Positions 32,129-42,453 of a stretch of DNA of 64,000 nucleotides are shown piece by piece (position 1 is the stretch's first letter; each line of letters opens with the position of its first letter). Both the position numbers and the translations under genes were made by a program. Under the pieces are notes generated by a model. That model did no database searches. It was not told the DNA's origin and was given only the letters and a program-made list of their open reading frames with translations. Source of the DNA: HNR sp040400085 (lineage in GTDB: Bacteria > Actinomycetota > Actinomycetes > Actinomycetales > Microbacteriaceae); assembly GCA_040400085.1 (NCBI GenBank), contig JBBAQX010000001.1, positions 62,001 to 126,000 of the forward strand, written 5' to 3'.

Positions 32129-35026
32129 ATGTCTCCTCTCATGGCCGACATCGAAGATGTGATCTACCAGAAGCTTCTGAAGGCCCGCGGGGCTGTAGCT
32201 CTCAAGTTGAACCCTACACCAAGGCTACGGGATACCCTCCCGCTAGGGGACGGAACAGAAGCCCCTTTTCACCTTCGGCCTTACCAAGCAGTTGGGGTGT
32301 ACCACCTCCTGCTACAACCCCGTATGGTTCTGGGGGATGACTGCGGCCTGGGGAAGTGCGTAACCCCAGGTACCCTTCTACGCACTTCCCGGGGTTGGCT
32401 TACCATTGGTAGCCTGGCTCCGAAACCCCTGGGGGGTTTGGCGGAGGGGTTCCATCCTCTAGATACCGGTATCGCCGTTCATAACGGGAGTCGCCTAGAA
32501 AAACCCATCAACTTCTACCAGGGTGGGGTAAAACCAACCCTGAAAGTGGAGACAAGCTGGGGCTTCTCTGTAGAGGGGAGTCGGGTACACCCACTTCTGG
32601 TTCGCCGTGCTGGGCAGCATGTCTACGTTCAGTTGCAAGACCTGCAAGTGGGGGACTACCTCTGTGTTCATCGGGACGGGAGTACCCCTTTTCCTTCTGA
32701 CCCTGAGATCCCGTTTGACCCGACACCCCGACACCCTAACACCACAGTTTACCGGTACCCTTCTCACCTGACGCCAGACTTGGCCGCTTTGATAGCCTAT
32801 GTGGTTGCTGAGGGTACCAGGAATCCTTCAGGTGTAGTCCTTACACAGCACATCAGCGTGAATCCCGAGGTTCACGCCGAAATGAGGCACCTTTTGTTTC
32901 AGGTGTTTGGGTGGGAAGGCTCAACCCATCCCACAACCATCTATGTACCTAGCGTGGAGATCAAACGGTACTTGGAAACCTGTGGTGTTACGCCCACTAC
33001 TGCACGTTTTAAGGATGTGCCATGGTCTATCCTTCAAGGGTCTAAAGAATCAGTACGTGCCTTCTTGTCGGCCATTATCGAAGCCGAGGGGTCCGTGATG
33101 GAAGGAGGCTTGGAGTTTTCGACTGCTTCCGAGGTTCTGGTCCATACGCTTCAAGTCATGCTCCTAGGTTTTGGCGTTATCTGCCGTAAGGCACCCAAGA
33201 GGGTAGACGGGTATGACCATACCTATTGGAGACTGACGATGCACGGGGATAATGCTCGGAACTTCCAACGCGAGATCGGGTTCCGGTCAACCCGTAAAGT
33301 TGAGGCTCTCCGGAAGGCATTGGCTCGCCAGTCCAACCCAAACAAGGATGTTGTCCCGGGGTGTGCTTCGATTTTGCAGCGCTACTTCTATGACCCTGTC
33401 TTGTCGGTCACCCCGGGTGAGTCTCAGGTCGTTGACCTGGAGATGCCCTCCCCAGACCATTCTTTCGTGGGTAATGGTCTGGTTAACCATAACACGATCC
33501 AACTGATCGCAGCCCTATGCCACCAGTGGGGAAGCTCCAAGGAAGCAACCAACAAGGTTGTGGTGGTGGCCCCCAAGTCTGCCTTGAGGCAATGGGCGAG
33601 CGAGATCCGGAGGTTTACCCGAGATGTTGAGCCCCTGGTAGCCTCTGGTACCCCCAAGCAGCGGCAGAAAGCTTACGACGCCTTCATGAAGGCGGACCCC
33701 GCAGACACCGTGAAGAGGGTCCTGATCCTGGGCTATCAGACGCTAGCCCGGGATTGGACCGCTGGGGAGGTCATCACCAAGGTCAAGGGTAAGACCCACG
33801 TTACCCCCGGGCTGTTGGCCGGTATGTTCAAGGCAGAGGGGCACCCGCCTTGGGTGGCTATCTTTGACGAGATCACGGCGGTCAAGAACCCAACCACCCG
33901 GACCCACCAGGTTTGCGCTCAGTTCTCCAAGGAGTGCTCGCGGGTATACGGTGCCACAGCAACCCTCTTGAAGAACTCCCTCCTTGAGGGGTTCGGGATC
34001 TACAAGGTTCTCAGGCCGGACCTCTTCACGAACAAGACTGCCTTCATCGCATCGTTTTGCGTGACCAAGCTCCAGTATGCCCGGGGGGGTCGTCAGATAC
34101 CCATTATCGTAGGGTACAAGAACCTGGACCAGTTCCGGAAAGTGATTGACCCCTTCTTCCTGGGGCGGCACAAGCACGAGGTCAGCAAAGACCTCCCCGT
34201 GCTCATGACCCGGGAAGTTCTCTGCGAGCTAACCGAAGCAGAAGACCTCAAGTACCAGGAAGCTCTCTCCGGGGTGTTGGAGCTTGGAGATGGGGATGTG
34301 AAGGACTACGAAGATACCAAGGCCCTTACAAGCCTGGTGTACTGCCAGCTTGTCGTGGACTCCCTCTCCCTGTTGCGTTTTGCGGAAGGCCACACCTTTG
34401 GTACCGATGTACCTTTGCCCGAGGGGGGTCAGGAAGTACCCACCCCCGTCACCCTTGGAGAGACGGGCTCCAAGGAAGAGACCCTTCTTGACATCCTGTC
34501 GGAAGAGCTAGAGGGGCAGAAGGTTATCGTCTACACCCGGTTTGAGAGCCTGGTGGGTCGGCTGCAAGCCCTCTGCAAGGCGGCTGGGATCGAGTCGGTA
34601 CGGATCACGGGGGCCGAGTCCGACAAGAAGCGAGATGCCGCCAAAACTGCATTCCAAACCTCTGATAAGGTTCGGGTGGTGTTCATCACAGATGCCGCCA
34701 GCGAAGCCATCAACCTCCAGGCAGCCAAAGCCATGATCTTCTATGACTCCCCCTGGTCTTGGGGTCACTACGTCCAGCTACTTGGCCGTATGATCCGGAT
34801 CGGGTCTCAGCATACCGGAGTTCTGGCTTACCACCTGGTTGCCGAGAGGCCCCATCAGGCCAAGGCCGCTGACCGCAAGACGATTGACCACCATGTGCTT
34901 GAAGTCCTCCGGAAGAAGAAGGGCATCATCGACAAGGTCCTGGGGGAGGGGGCGGTGGGGGCTTTGGACTTCAAGCAGGGTGCCGGTACTCAAGACCTGA
35001 TCAAACTCATGCAAGGTAGGACGTTA
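32129..35026 (+). CDS. SNF2-family DNA helicase/translocase interrupted by an intein, 965 aa before splicing
   Basis: The extein has SNF2/superfamily 2 motifs: Walker A GDDCGLGK|T split by the intein, a Walker B equivalent (IFDEITAVKNP), motif III (GATATLLKN), motif V (TDAASEAINLQAA) and motif VI (QLLGRMIRIGSQ). After splicing the enzyme would be 586 aa, a small single-subunit ATP-driven DNA translocase probably acting in replication or repair. ATG 32129 or 32141 could be the start. No internal in-frame TTA occurs in 965 codons; the first, TTA 35024-35026, forms TTATG with the next gene. The standard code would run 121 nt further. Confidence 0.85.
32357..33493 (+). other. Intein with LAGLIDADG homing endonuclease in the SNF2 helicase, 379 aa
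   Basis: Begins with Cys after GLGK and a block A-like CVTPGTLLRT; ends with VNHN followed by Thr. It interrupts the Walker A motif exactly between Lys and Thr, so the helicase is inactive unless spliced. Two LAGLIDADG-type helices are visible (LAALIAYVVAEG and VRAFLSAIIEAEG), so a DNA endonuclease domain is present and homing may still occur. Cys1, His-Asn at the C-terminus and Thr+1 are the residues expected for canonical splicing. Confidence 0.9.
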
Positions 35027-35838
35027 TGGCAGATCCGTGCGCTTTGTGTGGTGGTATGGGCTACACAAAGACAGGCAACGACCAGTACAAGGAATGTAGG
35101 TGTTCCTATGTCAAAAGGCTCCGGGTACACCTGGGCCCTGAGATAGCGGGGGCGCCTGTCCTGGAGTCCTCTCCCCTTTACGACATCAAAGAGGGGGTAG
35201 ACCGGACCAAGGATAACCTTTTCCTTTCGGGAGCGTGGGATGACATCCTGCCCCACCTGAAGTGGGCCCTCTCTTGGAAAGGGATGGCTTTCCAATTCCG
35301 GATTATCACCGACGCCCGCGTGAAGGACATCTACGTGGGCGACGAGTCCTACAGCAAGAAGGCCAAGAAGAAGCGGGACGATGAGGATTCTTTCAACAGC
35401 CTCCGGGACCTGTTGGAAGACCCTGACCTCGTTATTATCCGTCTAGGGTTTCTTGGCTACAGCAACAAGGCCATGCCTGGCGCCTTGAAAGAAGCTTGCC
35501 TTACGCGGGAGGCTTTGAAAAAGGCAACGTGGCTGGTGGAGGACCCGGAGATAGCTCCGTTTAGCCAGGGACATCATGCCTGGTCCCCTGAGGTTGAGGT
35601 CTACGTACACAGGACCTTCGCTGAAATCGACCTGGAGGGGGAGGCTGTGCGGCCGTCCCCCAAGCCAAGCTTGGAGAAGGCTCCCTCTTTTGTGGGGGGT
35701 CCTTCTTTGGACCCCGAGGAAGATATGGCAGCCCCACGGGAAGAACCTGTGGCTCAGGGCATCCGTGAGCTTGGGGGCGAGAACAGGTTCAAGAAGTCTT
35801 CCAAGAAGAGTGGTGGCTTGGCCGGGATCATGGGATGA
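35026..35838 (+). CDS. Zinc-finger protein, possible helicase-loader relative, 270 aa
   Basis: The N-terminus has C-x2-C-x-G-x-G ... C-x-C (CALCGGMGY, CRCSY), like the zinc ribbon in front of DnaC/DnaI-type loaders. The rest contains a Walker-B-like strand (PDLVIIRLGFLG) and a S-x-E-V-E-V-Y segment, as in DnaC-type AAA+ proteins, but no Walker A is visible. It lies directly before the DnaB-type helicase gene (ATGA overlap at 35835), where a loader is expected. A degenerate, non-ATP-binding loader is my inference; a plain zinc-ribbon accessory protein is the alternative. Ends at TGA. Confidence 0.5.
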   Translation: MADPCALCGGMGYTKTGNDQYKECRCSYVKRLRVHLGPEIAGAPVLESSPLYDIKEGVDRTKDNLFLSGAWDDILPHLKWALSWKGMAFQFRIITDARVKDIYVGDESYSKKAKKKRDDEDSFNSLRDLLEDPDLVIIRLGFLGYSNKAMPGALKEACLTREALKKATWLVEDPEIAPFSQGHHAWSPEVEVYVHRTFAEIDLEGEAVRPSPKPSLEKAPSFVGGPSLDPEEDMAAPREEPVAQGIRELGGENRFKKSSKKSGGLAGIMG

Positions 35839-37301
35839 AAAGGCTTCTACGTTCTTGTATTGACGTTGACGGGCAGATCCGATCCGAAGACCTGCTGACG
35901 AACTTCCGCAAACTTCGGGGGAGTCGTCTTGTCTGGACTCGGGAGGATGACCAGAAGGTCTATACCTACCTCGATAAATACTTCCAAACCCGCCTTGCCA
36001 TGCCGCATGTTCAGGCCCTCAAAGACTACTTTGGGGCTTCCGAGGATGCCGAGTGCCTGGAGAGGCTAGGGGATATCTGCGAGTCTCCGCCCTATTGGGG
36101 TAGCGGCTTTGTCAACCTTCTGGAGAATATCCAAGAGGAGCAGCTTAAGGCGGAAGCTGCCGTACTTTTCGACCAGGGCAAGACGATCCTGACCCGGGGC
36201 CTTGTGATCGACAAGGTCGAGAAGAAAGGCTTGCGGGATGCCTACATGCACTTCACCCGGGAAGCTTCCCAGAAGATCATGGTCTCCCATGGAGCCAAGG
36301 TCAGGGGAAACGTCCGCCGAGATGGGAAAGAAGAGAAGAAGAGGTACATCGAAGCCAAGCTCAACAAGGATAAGGGCACGGGCCACCTTTGCGGCCTTTT
36401 GGAGATTGACCGCGTGGTTCGTGGCTGTAAGCCAGGGGAGCTATGGGTCCATGCTGCCTATACCGGAGAGCTAAAGAGCACCTTTGCCCGCAACTGGCTC
36501 TACTTCCTGGTAACCAGGATGGGGCAGAATGTTGTTCTGTTCTCCCTGGAAATGCCCTATGACCAGGTCCGTATGCTGTTTTACACGCTGCATACGACAC
36601 ACCCTAAGTGGATAGCCCAAGGCTATACGCCTTTGGCCTATGAGCGTATTCAGTACGGGCTCTTGAGCCCGGAAGAAGAGGCTTTCTATTTCAAGGTTGT
36701 TGAAGACTTCAACGAAAACCCCGAGTACGGGAACCTCTTCGTTGAGTGCATCGACGACATGGACATGGCCTTGGAGGATATCAAGCTCACCTCCGAGCTT
36801 ATCCACCAAGAGAGCAAGCTCTCCCTTATCTGCATTGACCACGGTGGCCTTGTGGACCCTCCCAAGAAGGGGGGCCGCCAGCGTGACTACGTGGTCGAGA
36901 TCAACTCCATCATGAGGGGGAGCAAGCGGTTGGCCTTGGGCTTTAACCAGGGCGAGAAAATAGCTATCCTGCTCTTGATGCAGATCAACCGGGAAGGCAA
37001 AGACGAAGCTTCCAAGAATGGCGGCCGGTACAAGCTCCGAGCCATCAACTATGCTTCCGAGGCTGAGAGGTCTGCGGACTGCATCACCACCTCGTACCTG
37101 GACGAGAGCCACAGGGAAGCCGGGACCACCCTGTTCGATAACCTCAAGCGGAGGGACGGACCACTCTTTCCCCCCAGCCTGGTCCGTGTGGACTTCCTCA
37201 CCCAACGCTTCTACAACATGGAGCGCTTCGATGGTGGCGGGGATGGCGGCATCTCTGTAGACGACCACCGCTCGGTCATGCTTGACCTTGGAGGTATCTT
37301 A
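35835..37301 (+). CDS. DnaB-type replicative helicase, 488 aa
   Basis: RecA-like core with a P-loop region AAYTGELKST (about residues 206-215), Walker B-like LSLICIDHGGLVDP at about 330, and a downstream NINREGKDE-like region with arginine and glutamine residues as in DnaB/RecA-fold helicases. The glycine normally before the P-loop lysine is Leu here, which is unusual. The helicase would unwind the fork together with the primase-like protein encoded next. The only in-frame TTA (37299-37301) forms TTATG with that gene and is taken as the stop; the standard code would add 111 residues that are just an out-of-frame reading of the primase. Confidence 0.75.
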
Positions 37302-37909
37302 TGGCCTTGGTGTCCTGGCTTGAAGATAGGCTGGAGGCTATCCACAGCCAAGTCACGGTCTGGGATGTTCTGGCCCGGTACGGGGTCAACCTCAAGAACA
37401 CCGACAAGGCCCAGCAGATACAGTGCCCTTTTCACGGGAAAGACAACAAGCCATCCTGCCGCGTCCACCCCGCAACCCCCGAGAAACCCTCCCATGTCTG
37501 GTGCTTCGTATGCCACGAGCAATGGGATGCCATCTCGTTGTTTGCCAAGTTTGAGGGCTTCCAAATTGGGAAGGAACCCGGAAAAACCCCTTTCACCCGG
37601 GTCCTTTTCCTACTTGAGAAGAGCTTCGGGCTAGCCCATCCTGAGGTTACCGGGTTGGAGAAACCTGAGAACCCCGCAATCACCCGGGCTCGGGAAGCCA
37701 AAGCTAGCTATGAGAAGACCCGAGAGGCCACGGAGCGCAGGCTACGCGGGTCCCGGGTCTCCTTTGACCCCCCTGCTTTCTTCCGAGCGGGGGACCTGTT
37801 GGACAAGGTCGAGTACGATGTGGCTCACGGGCTGCTAGCTCCCGATACGGCCAAAGAGGTACTTGGGAAGATCCTCGGGAAGATAGCAGAGAAGGAACGA
37901 CGTGCGTTA
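37301..37909 (+). CDS. Primase-like CHC2 zinc-finger protein, 202 aa
   Basis: The N-terminus matches the zinc-binding domain of DnaG-type primases: VWDVLARYGV, then CPFH (Cys42, His45), PSCRVHP, and WCFVC (Cys68, Cys71) followed by D-A-I. The TOPRIM catalytic domain is not present in this protein; the next gene may carry another part. RBS GGAGGT precedes ATG 37301. The C-terminus is basic and helical. In-frame TTA 37907-37909 is taken as the stop; the standard code would extend to 38011. Confidence 0.8.
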
Positions 37910-37910
37910 T

Positions 37911-38315
37911 GTGACGCTACCTACCCGAGAGAGGGGGGACATCCGGCTCTTGGTCCTGGACCAAGGGTGGGAACCCCCCTGGGATATGCTAAAGGGTACC
38001 CCCTTGGGTGACCGGATGACGGTCATTACCCCAGAGGTATGGTTCCATGCTCTCTCGGGGTATACTGAACCTTTGAACCTGGCTTTGGGGTACAACCCCA
38101 AGGAATGCCTTCTCCTGGTACCAGCGCAGCACCAGACCTGTGCTGACAGGAAAAAGTGTTCGGCTTACCGATCCAAAGACTGCCTCGTTCGGGCCAAGAA
38201 AAGGCCCTGGTGTTTCCAACCTGAGAGCCTGCCTTCCCCCGCTGCCGGGATGCTGATCCAAGCGTGGGGGGAGGGGCTCTTCGTGCTAGTGGTGGTTTCC
38301 GATGGCACCCCCTGA
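37911..38315 (+). CDS. Hypothetical protein with Cys cluster, 134 aa
   Basis: The start is GTG 37911, one base after the TTA of the primase gene; GTG 37902 is an alternative. It contains C-x4-K-C ... C pattern residues (CADRKKCSAY, DCLVRAK, WCF) that could hold a metal. It lies between the primase-like gene and DNA polymerase and overlaps the latter by 14 nt. It may belong to the replication machinery by position only. Confidence 0.5.
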   Translation: MTLPTRERGDIRLLVLDQGWEPPWDMLKGTPLGDRMTVITPEVWFHALSGYTEPLNLALGYNPKECLLLVPAQHQTCADRKKCSAYRSKDCLVRAKKRPWCFQPESLPSPAAGMLIQAWGEGLFVLVVVSDGTP

Positions 38316-41300
38316 ATTTGAAGACGACGCTGACGCATTCCTCCAATCGTCCGGGCTACGCCATGAGGTGTCCCCGGGGAATACCCCCCGCCCTTGGATG
38401 ATGAAACACCGCTTCCGGGTGGTTACCTCTGTGGAAGAGACTGCTTCCATTGTGGACCAGGCTATCGCCCATGGTCGGGTGGCTATCGACACGGAATGCG
38501 AAGGTCTCGACACCCGGGTCTACTACAACGAGAACGGCAAGCCTTTCACGGTCCACAAGATCGTGGGCTACTGCCTCTGCATAGATGGGATTACCGGCTA
38601 CTACATCCCGGTGGGCCATGTTGGGGAGGGGGAAGAGCAGAATGTAGACCGGGAGGGGGTCGAGAAGGAAATCTCCCGTCTCTGCTGGGCTTCTCAGCCA
38701 AAGCCGAAACCCGGGGAGCCTAGCCCTCTCAACTTCCGAGATTACGCTGAGCCGGGGAAGGTCAAGGTCTACTTCTGGCACGCCAAGTTTGACCAGGAGA
38801 TGCTTTTTCCTGTGACAGGCTTGGATTGGTGGCACCCGGACTCTTTCGAGGATGGGATGCTCATGGCTTACTGCCTGTATACCGATGACGAGATCGGTCT
38901 CAAGAAGCAATCCCGCCAGCTTTCGGCCGAGGGTCCAACCATCCTTGAGCCCAACCTCTTGAGGTTGGACTACAAGAGCGACCCCGGGTTTGTCCGGGTT
39001 CGGTACGACGGTACCTCCAAGGGTATCACCCGCCACCCCTATACCATGATCGAAATGAAGGACCTTTTCCCGAAAGGGCGGAAGGTTCAATTCGGTAACC
39101 TGGTGCCGAGTGAGGGGCTTCTCTATGCAAGCAGCGATGCAATTGTCACCTACCTGCTGACGGACAAGGAAGCCAACCCGACGCTCTACAGTGAGTCTGC
39201 CAGGCTCAAGACAGACTTCATTTACCGGATTGAGAAGCAGGTAGTGCAGGTGCTACGCCGGATGGAGCGCAGCCGTGTCCGCCTGGACCGGGAGGCTATT
39301 GCCTCTCTGGAGACCGAAGCTCTCCGGGACATGGGCATTGTCGAGACCAAGGTGAAGAACCTGGCCCAAGCCCAGGGCTTCGGGGATATCGACATCAACT
39401 CCGCCAAGCAGATGGGCGAGTTCTTCTTTGAGGACCGGCCGGGTTGCCTCAACCTATCCCCGAAGCCCCCCAAGACGGAATCTAGCGGGCAATGGTCTAC
39501 CGCAAGCAAGGCTATCGAGGCCATTGCGGAAGAGATGGGTGCAGCAGCCCCGGAGATTTTCCAGGACTACCTCTACTACAAGGACCTACAGAAGGTCGTC
39601 GGTACCTACCTCAGCAACATGCTTGCCGGTATGGATGCCAACGGAGAAGTCCGGGTGAACTTCGTCCAGACGGGTGCTGCTACCGGCCGTTTCACGGCGC
39701 CTGGTGGCAAGCCGGAAAACGGGGAGTGTGGGTTCCCCGTTCACGGTATCCCCTCCAAGCAAGATGCCGATACCATCAAGGCCATGAAGGAGCTACGTCG
39801 CGCCTTCATGGCCCGGGATAACTACATCTTTGCCAAGACGGACTACGCGGCTGAGGAACTTCGTATCGCCGTGAACCTGAGCGGAGAGCCCCGCTGGCTC
39901 GAAGAGTTCCGCAACGGGACAGGTGACCTCCATACCCTCACGGCCAAGGCCATTTTCGGCAAAGAGCAGGTGTCCAAGGATGAACGCAAGATCGGTAAGT
40001 GCGTTCACCCCGATACCGTTGTCCTGACCCGGGGGGGCTGGGTTCCCATCAAAGACCTGGCCCCCTTCGCCCCGACAGAGGACACCTTCCTCCAGCTACC
40101 CCCGAAAACGGTCTGGGTTCACAACGGGCAGGATTTCGTACCCGTCAAAGCCACCTACAACGGGGGGGTTAAGCCCCTCGTTCGTATTGTGACCCGGTCA
40201 ACGGTAGTCATCACAGCGCACACGCACCTTTTCCAATGCGTTGATGGTACCTGGCTTCAAGCCCACGAGATCCAAGAGGGCGACACCCTGGCTACCGGGG
40301 GACCCCACCTACGGACACGGCCCCGGGAAGAAGTCTTGGCGGAGATCCAAGGTTTCTTGAACCATGACCTCAGTAACTTCTACCGCGACTTCAAAGGCCG
40401 CCAGAAGTTCTCCCTCCGTGGGTTTCAGGATACCCAGGTTCAAAGGCTAGCCCTCTGTCTCCAAGAGGCGGGCTTCACCTACTCTCTGGCGGTTCGCCCA
40501 GAGAATCCCCACTTGAACCTGTTCTTGACGGCGGAATACGCCAAGAACGACATGGTCCTTCGGGTTGAGCACCTGGCCCCCGGGCCTTGCTTGGACCTGG
40601 AAACCGACGATGAGAAGCATCTCTACCTGGCCCAGGGCTACGTCACCCATAACACGGTGAACTTTGCCCTTCTCTACGGTGGCGGTGCGGCTGCTGTGGT
40701 CCGGGCTTGTGGCTGTGCCCGTGAAGAGGGACAGCGGAAGAAAGCCAACTTTGACAAGTCTGTGCCCGGCTGGACCGAGTGGTCTTCCAAGAAGAAGCGC
40801 CAGGTCAAGATGGACAAGGGCGTTTATACCGCCTTTGGTCGCTGGCTATCCATCCCCCACGCTGTCTCCGAGGATAACGCTGAGAGGGCTGCCGCAGAGC
40901 GTCATGCCATCAACTATTCAATCCAGGGGACCGGCGCCGACATCATGAAGATCGCCCTGGTCCTCTGCCATCAGGAAGCCTTCAAGCGAGGGTGGCTGAG
41001 GGACTGGTGCCGGCCTGAGGGTCCGGATAACTTCGATATCGCCCGGATGATCCTCACGGTTCACGACGAGATCGGGACCGAGGTTCTCAAGGGGCACATT
41101 TACGAAGTAGTAAGCACCTTCAAGGCTTGCATGGAGAAGGTGGCGAGCTTTGTGCGGGGGCCCAAGTGGTCTATCCCCCTGGTGGCAGAGCCAAGCTTGG
41201 GTGATGCCTGGGCTGCGAAGTATGAGTGGTCGGACTTGACGGAAGGCCACCCCTACAAGGCAGGGGATAAGGTGGGCCCTGGCCAGTTTGTCCATGAGGG

Positions 41301-41646
41301 TCGGATCTACGCGGTACCCCCGGACTACCTCCAAGAGATCAGCATCTATGACCCCGCCGTTCACAAGAAAGGGGAGAGCCCTTCCGGTGAGGATGCTCCC
41401 ATCAAGGAACGGAAGGTCACCCCGCTACCCGAGGTCCCCCAGGAAGCCAAAGTCAAGCTACGGCTCAACATGCTGACCCAAGACACCGCAGCAAAGCTTG
41501 CGATCTTGTGCTCTCATGCTGCAAACCCCGAGGGAAACCTTCTGATCGTGGAGGATGATGCCGGAAACCTGCTTGTCACAGAGGACGATAAGGTCAGGGT
41601 AGACCCTCACTTGGCCAGGGCATACCACCGGCTCCTATGTCTCTAG
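38302..41646 (+). CDS. Family A DNA polymerase with 3'-5' exonuclease domain and mini-intein, 1114 aa before splicing
   Basis: Exonuclease motifs: DTE (Asp63, Glu65), HAKFDQEM and SSDAIVTYLL. Polymerase motifs: QTGAATGRF region, motif A TDYAAEELRI (Asp514), motif B RKIGK|TVNFALLYGG split by the intein, and motif C VHDE (Asp922). After splicing the enzyme is 896 aa, with a C-terminal extension of about 130 aa beyond the usual Pol I end. It is the phage replicative polymerase by context. It ends at TAG. No in-frame TTA was found in 1114 codons. Confidence 0.9.
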   Translation: MAPPEFEDDADAFLQSSGLRHEVSPGNTPRPWMMKHRFRVVTSVEETASIVDQAIAHGRVAIDTECEGLDTRVYYNENGKPFTVHKIVGYCLCIDGITGYYIPVGHVGEGEEQNVDREGVEKEISRLCWASQPKPKPGEPSPLNFRDYAEPGKVKVYFWHAKFDQEMLFPVTGLDWWHPDSFEDGMLMAYCLYTDDEIGLKKQSRQLSAEGPTILEPNLLRLDYKSDPGFVRVRYDGTSKGITRHPYTMIEMKDLFPKGRKVQFGNLVPSEGLLYASSDAIVTYLLTDKEANPTLYSESARLKTDFIYRIEKQVVQVLRRMERSRVRLDREAIASLETEALRDMGIVETKVKNLAQAQGFGDIDINSAKQMGEFFFEDRPGCLNLSPKPPKTESSGQWSTASKAIEAIAEEMGAAAPEIFQDYLYYKDLQKVVGTYLSNMLAGMDANGEVRVNFVQTGAATGRFTAPGGKPENGECGFPVHGIPSKQDADTIKAMKELRRAFMARDNYIFAKTDYAAEELRIAVNLSGEPRWLEEFRNGTGDLHTLTAKAIFGKEQVSKDERKIGKCVHPDTVVLTRGGWVPIKDLAPFAPTEDTFLQLPPKTVWVHNGQDFVPVKATYNGGVKPLVRIVTRSTVVITAHTHLFQCVDGTWLQAHEIQEGDTLATGGPHLRTRPREEVLAEIQGFLNHDLSNFYRDFKGRQKFSLRGFQDTQVQRLALCLQEAGFTYSLAVRPENPHLNLFLTAEYAKNDMVLRVEHLAPGPCLDLETDDEKHLYLAQGYVTHNTVNFALLYGGGAAAVVRACGCAREEGQRKKANFDKSVPGWTEWSSKKKRQVKMDKGVYTAFGRWLSIPHAVSEDNAERAAAERHAINYSIQGTGADIMKIALVLCHQEAFKRGWLRDWCRPEGPDNFDIARMILTVHDEIGTEVLKGHIYEVVSTFKACMEKVASFVRGPKWSIPLVAEPSLGDAWAAKYEWSDLTEGHPYKAGDKVGPGQFVHEGRIYAVPPDYLQEISIYDPAVHKKGESPSGEDAPIKERKVTPLPEVPQEAKVKLRLNMLTQDTAAKLAILCSHAANPEGNLLIVEDDAGNLLVTEDDKVRVDPHLARAYHRLLCL
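40000..40653 (+). other. Mini-intein in DNA polymerase motif B, 218 aa
   Basis: Starts at Cys567 (CVHPDTVVLTRGGW) and ends with VTHN at residue 784, followed by Thr. It interrupts the O-helix between Lys and Thr, so splicing is required for polymerase activity. No LAGLIDADG or HNH motif is visible and the length is that of a splicing-only mini-intein. A TxxH-type block B (TAHTHLF) is present. Confidence 0.9.
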
Positions 41647-41675
41647 GTCCCTTGTAAAAGCCCCTAGATAGAGCT

Positions 41676-42206
41676 ATGCCCGGCCCCAAGGCAGACTTCC
41701 TACTTGAGTGCAACGATCAGAATGTCCCGGAAGAGGACTTCCGGTTGGCATTCTGTGTTCGTTGCCGGAACCCCGAATGCCAACGATCTGTGCTCAATGC
41801 AGATCGCTTCTCGGGTAGGGTCCAGAACTGGCAGGACCGGCTGTTTCTCAAGGTCCCCCGGCTAGACCCTGCCGACCCTAGGGCTCAAGAGATCCATGCT
41901 CAGAAGTTCATTACCCTGGGTGAACCAGAACCCCCTGTGGAAGTCCCTGCCACCCCCCCTTCCCCTCATTTTCCCGAGGAAGAAGCGGCTACGCGCCCCG
42001 ACACTCCAGGGGCCAGGGGGGTTCTGGCCCTGTCCAACACCCCTTACCGGGGACCTATCACCCTCCCCGGCGGACCAGTCAGCCCACAGACACCTACAAG
42101 AGACCCCTGGGCCCCCGAAGAAAAATCGACAAGTCAGATCGTAAAACCCGGGGCGACCATCCGTCTTGGTGTAGAGAAGAGCAGGAAGGACGAACCGCCA
42201 ACATGA
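41676..42206 (+). CDS. Hypothetical protein, 176 aa
   Basis: The N-terminal 55 residues contain C-x2-C-x4-C (CVRCRNPEC), a likely metal-binding site; the rest is proline-rich and probably disordered (PPVEVPATPPSPHFPEEE). ATG 41676 follows the polymerase gene by 29 nt, where a 6-bp inverted repeat (41642-41647 / 41663-41668) surrounds the stop region. TGA overlaps the next ATG (ATGA). Opens the DUF2997/DUF1257/AAA module. Confidence 0.6.
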   Translation: MPGPKADFLLECNDQNVPEEDFRLAFCVRCRNPECQRSVLNADRFSGRVQNWQDRLFLKVPRLDPADPRAQEIHAQKFITLGEPEPPVEVPATPPSPHFPEEEAATRPDTPGARGVLALSNTPYRGPITLPGGPVSPQTPTRDPWAPEEKSTSQIVKPGATIRLGVEKSRKDEPPT

Positions 42207-42382
42207 TCATCCAAGTGACCATCCCCAAGGATGGTAAGAACATCGTTACCGAGGTTGTGGACCGCCAGCAGCACGCCTGCTCCGAGGTCTACCGTGTCAC
42301 CAACAACCTCGGCCGCCAGCTTTCCGATGAAAGCCTCCCGGATGCCCCCCGCGAAGTTTTCGAGGGCACCGGCCAGAGCTTA
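42203..42382 (+). CDS. DUF2997-like small protein, 59 aa
   Basis: The sequence MIIQVTIPKDGKNIVTEVVD followed by a conserved-looking HACSEVYR fits the short DUF2997 pattern (beta strands, then a single Cys before a helix). In bacteria DUF2997 proteins are encoded next to DUF1257 and an AAA ATPase, as here. The in-frame TTA at 42380-42382 is taken as the stop; the standard code would add 8 residues to TGA 42406. ATGA overlap with the upstream gene. Confidence 0.6.
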
Positions 42383-42453
42383 CCCCGACCTACGCGAGTA
42401 GGTTGACACCTGTACCCAACAAGACCAAAGTACCTCAAGGAGACCACAATACA

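Noticed and set aside
37302..37634. Long C-terminal extension of the DnaB-type helicase
   Set aside because: It is an out-of-frame reading of the primase zinc-finger gene and follows an in-frame TTA at the next ATG; no helicase feature is present in it.
32129..41646. Absence of TTA as simple rare-codon avoidance in a GC-rich genome
   Set aside because: Avoidance explains missing internal TTA but not why the remaining in-frame TTA codons sit at gene ends next to start codons.
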